This document shows positions 62,279-64,000 of a stretch of DNA of 64,000 nt, one piece after another. The translations under genes were made by a program, and so were the position numbers. The notes below the pieces were generated by a model, which ran no database searches, was not told where the DNA came from, and was given only the letters and a program-made list of their open reading frames with translations. The stretch's first letter is position 1, and each line of letters opens with the position of its first letter. This DNA is from Nocardiopsis metallicus. Lineage in GTDB: Bacteria; Actinomycetota; Actinomycetes; Streptosporangiales; Streptosporangiaceae. The stretch lies in the NCBI RefSeq assembly GCF_014201115.1, contig NZ_JACHDO010000001.1:6138001-6202000 (forward strand). Reading direction: 5' to 3'.

Positions 62279-62372
62279 GTTGCTCTCGGCTTTTGTTTTG
62301 TGGCCCTGCCGCACTGCAACAGAGCGCTGATCGTGTTCGCCAGGGGTGCGGACCTTACGGAGAGGATTGCCC

Positions 62373-63095
62373 ATGGCCGCCTTGGATCCGACCTTCAAGA
62401 GCAACGTCAACTCGGTCGCCGAGTTCGATGGTGTCGTGGAGCCCGATGGCCCCAATCACTACCGGTTCTCCGGAACCCTCAAGTCCAGCTGCCAGCTCTA
62501 CCGAGGTGACGAGTCCTTCCACAACACGGTGCGCCTGGGCCACGGCGCCACGTCCGGTGAGTACTCCTACCTGGAGTACGAGATCGTGGGCAGCGGCGAG
62601 AACACCTGGCAGGTCGAGGGCAGCGGAAGCCGGGAGGCGAACGAGACCGTCGACTTCCGCGTGGGTGTCAACGACGGCCTTTCCGGCCAGTTCCACTACG
62701 GCAGCAGTGTCACGGTGCCGCCGGGCGGCCCGAAGCAGAGGTTCACCCCGGTGTACATCGTCGACGACCCGTACGGCGAGAACAAGTACGACATCCGGGC
62801 CGAGGGAACGGTGCGCGCCGACGGGCCGACCGGTTACGTCATCGAGTGCGAGTTCAGTGCGTATGACGGCCCCGGCGCCATGACCGACCAGTCCGCGACC
62901 TTCGGCTGGAAGACGTCCAGCGGAAAGTGGGAGTACAAGTCCTTCTACTGCAAGGACACACCGACGACGTTCACGATCCGGGGCACCCGCAAGAGCGGCG
63001 AGAACGTCCAGGTGGTCGTTGGCGCGACCAGCAAGGTGCTGAACCTGTACGGGTACGGCGACGAGGTCGACCTGGCCCTGCCCGAGAACTTCTGA
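62373..63095 (+). CDS. Unrecognised beta-rich protein
   Basis: A 240-residue acidic protein, start ATG at 62373 with GGAGAGG eight bases before it. No signal peptide or membrane segment. Alternating polar/hydrophobic residues, many Gly/Ser/Tyr and few helices suggest a beta-sandwich; the two halves are loosely alike (FSGTLKSSCQLYRGDESF and YDIRAEGTVRADGPTGYVI), hinting at duplicated beta domains. It has its own terminators on both sides. No family could be named. Confidence 0.8.
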   Translation: MAALDPTFKSNVNSVAEFDGVVEPDGPNHYRFSGTLKSSCQLYRGDESFHNTVRLGHGATSGEYSYLEYEIVGSGENTWQVEGSGSREANETVDFRVGVNDGLSGQFHYGSSVTVPPGGPKQRFTPVYIVDDPYGENKYDIRAEGTVRADGPTGYVIECEFSAYDGPGAMTDQSATFGWKTSSGKWEYKSFYCKDTPTTFTIRGTRKSGENVQVVVGATSKVLNLYGYGDEVDLALPENF

Positions 63096-63164
63096 CCGCA
63101 CGCCGCTCTCGGTGCGATCCGCACCGACCAGGACTGATCCCCTGACACGCCCCTGACACACCAA

Positions 63165-63196
63165 CAGGCCCCCACCCGTTCCCGGGCGGGGGCCTG
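63165..63196. terminator. Bidirectional terminator between convergent genes
   Basis: CAGGCCCCC (63165-63173) pairs with GGGGGCCTG (63188-63196), extended inward by CCC/GGG with one mismatch; it separates the beta-rich protein gene from the convergent acyl-CoA dehydrogenase. Confidence 0.8.
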
Positions 63197-63238
63197 CTGC
63201 CGCACCTGAGTGCGCACCGCGGAGCAGAGTTCAGCGGC

Positions 63239-64000
63239 CTACTTGAGGAGCTGGCGGGCCATCACCATGCGCTGGATCTGGTTGGTGCCCTCGTAGATCT
63301 GGGTGATCTTGGCGTCGCGCATCATGCGCTCCAGCGGGAAGTCCTTCACGTAACCAGCGCCGCCCAGCAGCTGCACGGCGTCGGTGGTGATCTCCATGGC
63401 GGCGTCGGAGGCGTAGCACTTGGCGGCGGCACCGTAGAAGGCCAGGTCGTCGTCGCCGCGCTCGGACTTGGCGGCGGCCACGTAGACCATCTGGCGGGCG
63501 GTCTCCAGCTTCATGGCCATGTCGGCCAGCATGAACTGGATGCCCTGGAAGTCGGCGACGGCCTTACCGAACTGCTTGCGCTCCTTGACGTAGGCCACGG
63601 CGTGGTCCAAGGCGCCCTGGGCGATGCCGACGGCCTGCGCGCCGATGGTGACGCGCGTGTGGTCCAGGGTGCGCAGGGCGATCTTGAGGCCCTCGCCCGG
63701 GGCGCCGATGATCCGGTTGCCGGGGATGTGGACGTCGTCGAAGAACAGCTCACGGGTGGGGGAGCCCTTGATGCCGAGCTTGCGCTCGGGCTCGCCCAGG
63801 GTGAAGCCCGGGTCGTCGGCGTGCACGACGAAGGCGGAGATGTTGCGGCCGCGCTTGCCCTCGGGGTCGGTCACGGCCAGCACGGTGTAGTACTCGCTGA
63901 CACCGGCGTTGGTGATCCAGGACTTCTGGCCGTTGAGTACCCAGTCGTCGCCCTTGGGGGTGGCCAGGCTGCGCATGGAGGCCGTGTCGGAACCGGCCTC
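63239..64000 (-). CDS. Acyl-CoA dehydrogenase, C-terminal part (cut by window edge)
   Basis: The last 253 residues of an acyl-CoA dehydrogenase; the N-terminus lies beyond the right edge. EAGSDTASM at the edge and NGQKSWITNAG are FAD/substrate-contact motifs of the middle domain. The C-terminal domain shows QFGKAVADFQGIQFMLADM and the closing IYEGTNQIQRMVMARQLL, typical of short/branched-chain type enzymes. The catalytic Glu is expected in the YEGTN-containing loop. It oxidises an acyl-CoA at the alpha-beta bond with electrons to ETF. Confidence 0.97.
   Translation of the reverse strand, partial: EAGSDTASMRSLATPKGDDWVLNGQKSWITNAGVSEYYTVLAVTDPEGKRGRNISAFVVHADDPGFTLGEPERKLGIKGSPTRELFFDDVHIPGNRIIGAPGEGLKIALRTLDHTRVTIGAQAVGIAQGALDHAVAYVKERKQFGKAVADFQGIQFMLADMAMKLETARQMVYVAAAKSERGDDDLAFYGAAAKCYASDAAMEITTDAVQLLGGAGYVKDFPLERMMRDAKITQIYEGTNQIQRMVMARQLLK

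Overview
The window is high-GC DNA with frequent GTG and TTG starts, purine-rich ribosome binding sites and tightly overlapping genes, which points to a filamentous actinobacterium. Gene content (nitrate reductase, paired P450s, membrane Ser/Thr kinase, type I polyketide synthase) would suit a Nocardiopsis- or Streptomyces-like organism; the genus is inference. About 25 kb on the left is accessory DNA and the remaining 38 kb looks like ordinary chromosome.

Accessory region, 1-25.5 kb. (a) 1-4169: the end of a flavin monooxygenase, a SAM methyltransferase and a single-module KS-AT-ACP polyketide synthase, a piece of a biosynthetic cluster that continues to the left. (b) 4.2-13.7 kb: an integrative, probably mobilizable element with a sigma-like regulator behind a phased 11-bp repeat array, a TraD/VirD4-type coupling ATPase, a replication-relaxation protein, a small membrane protein, excisionase and tyrosine integrase, ending at an intact tRNA-Lys(UUU). 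(c) 13.8-19.8 kb: a complete type I restriction-modification operon (hsdM-hsdS-hsdR) of visibly lower GC. (d) 20.0-25.3 kb: stacked mobile elements: a decayed ISAs1-like copy, an intact ISAs1-family insertion sequence with perfect terminal repeats and a 10-bp target duplication, a group II intron with its reverse transcriptase, and an IS5-like element whose terminal repeat abuts the intron. The region ends at 25485-25523 in the 5' half of a second tRNA-Lys gene, cut in the anticodon arm and facing the opposite way.

Chromosomal region, 25.7-64 kb. TetR regulator, PspC protein, MFS exporter, zincin, degenerate metallophosphoesterase, a tRNA-Glu/Asp/Phe cluster, PP2C phosphatase, alpha/beta hydrolase, APH-like kinase, S4 protein, a second identical tRNA-Asp and an AviRa-like rRNA methyltransferase. 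Then a respiratory nitrate module (narK divergent from narGHJI), a DUF5996 protein, two GNAT proteins and an alanine/glycine:Na+ symporter. A copper operon (copZ, a small membrane protein, copA) follows two CsoR-type operators. Next are two adjacent P450 genes, the first lacking the normal ExxR motif; a membrane Ser/Thr kinase; a 58-bp perfect palindrome; a LuxR/NarL-type two-component pair; a TnpB-only IS200/IS605 element with a candidate guide RNA; an NmrA-like oxidoreductase; an unrecognised 240-aa protein; and a truncated acyl-CoA dehydrogenase at the right edge.

No rRNA gene, CRISPR array or prophage was seen. Gene functions rest on motifs read by eye; no database search was possible.
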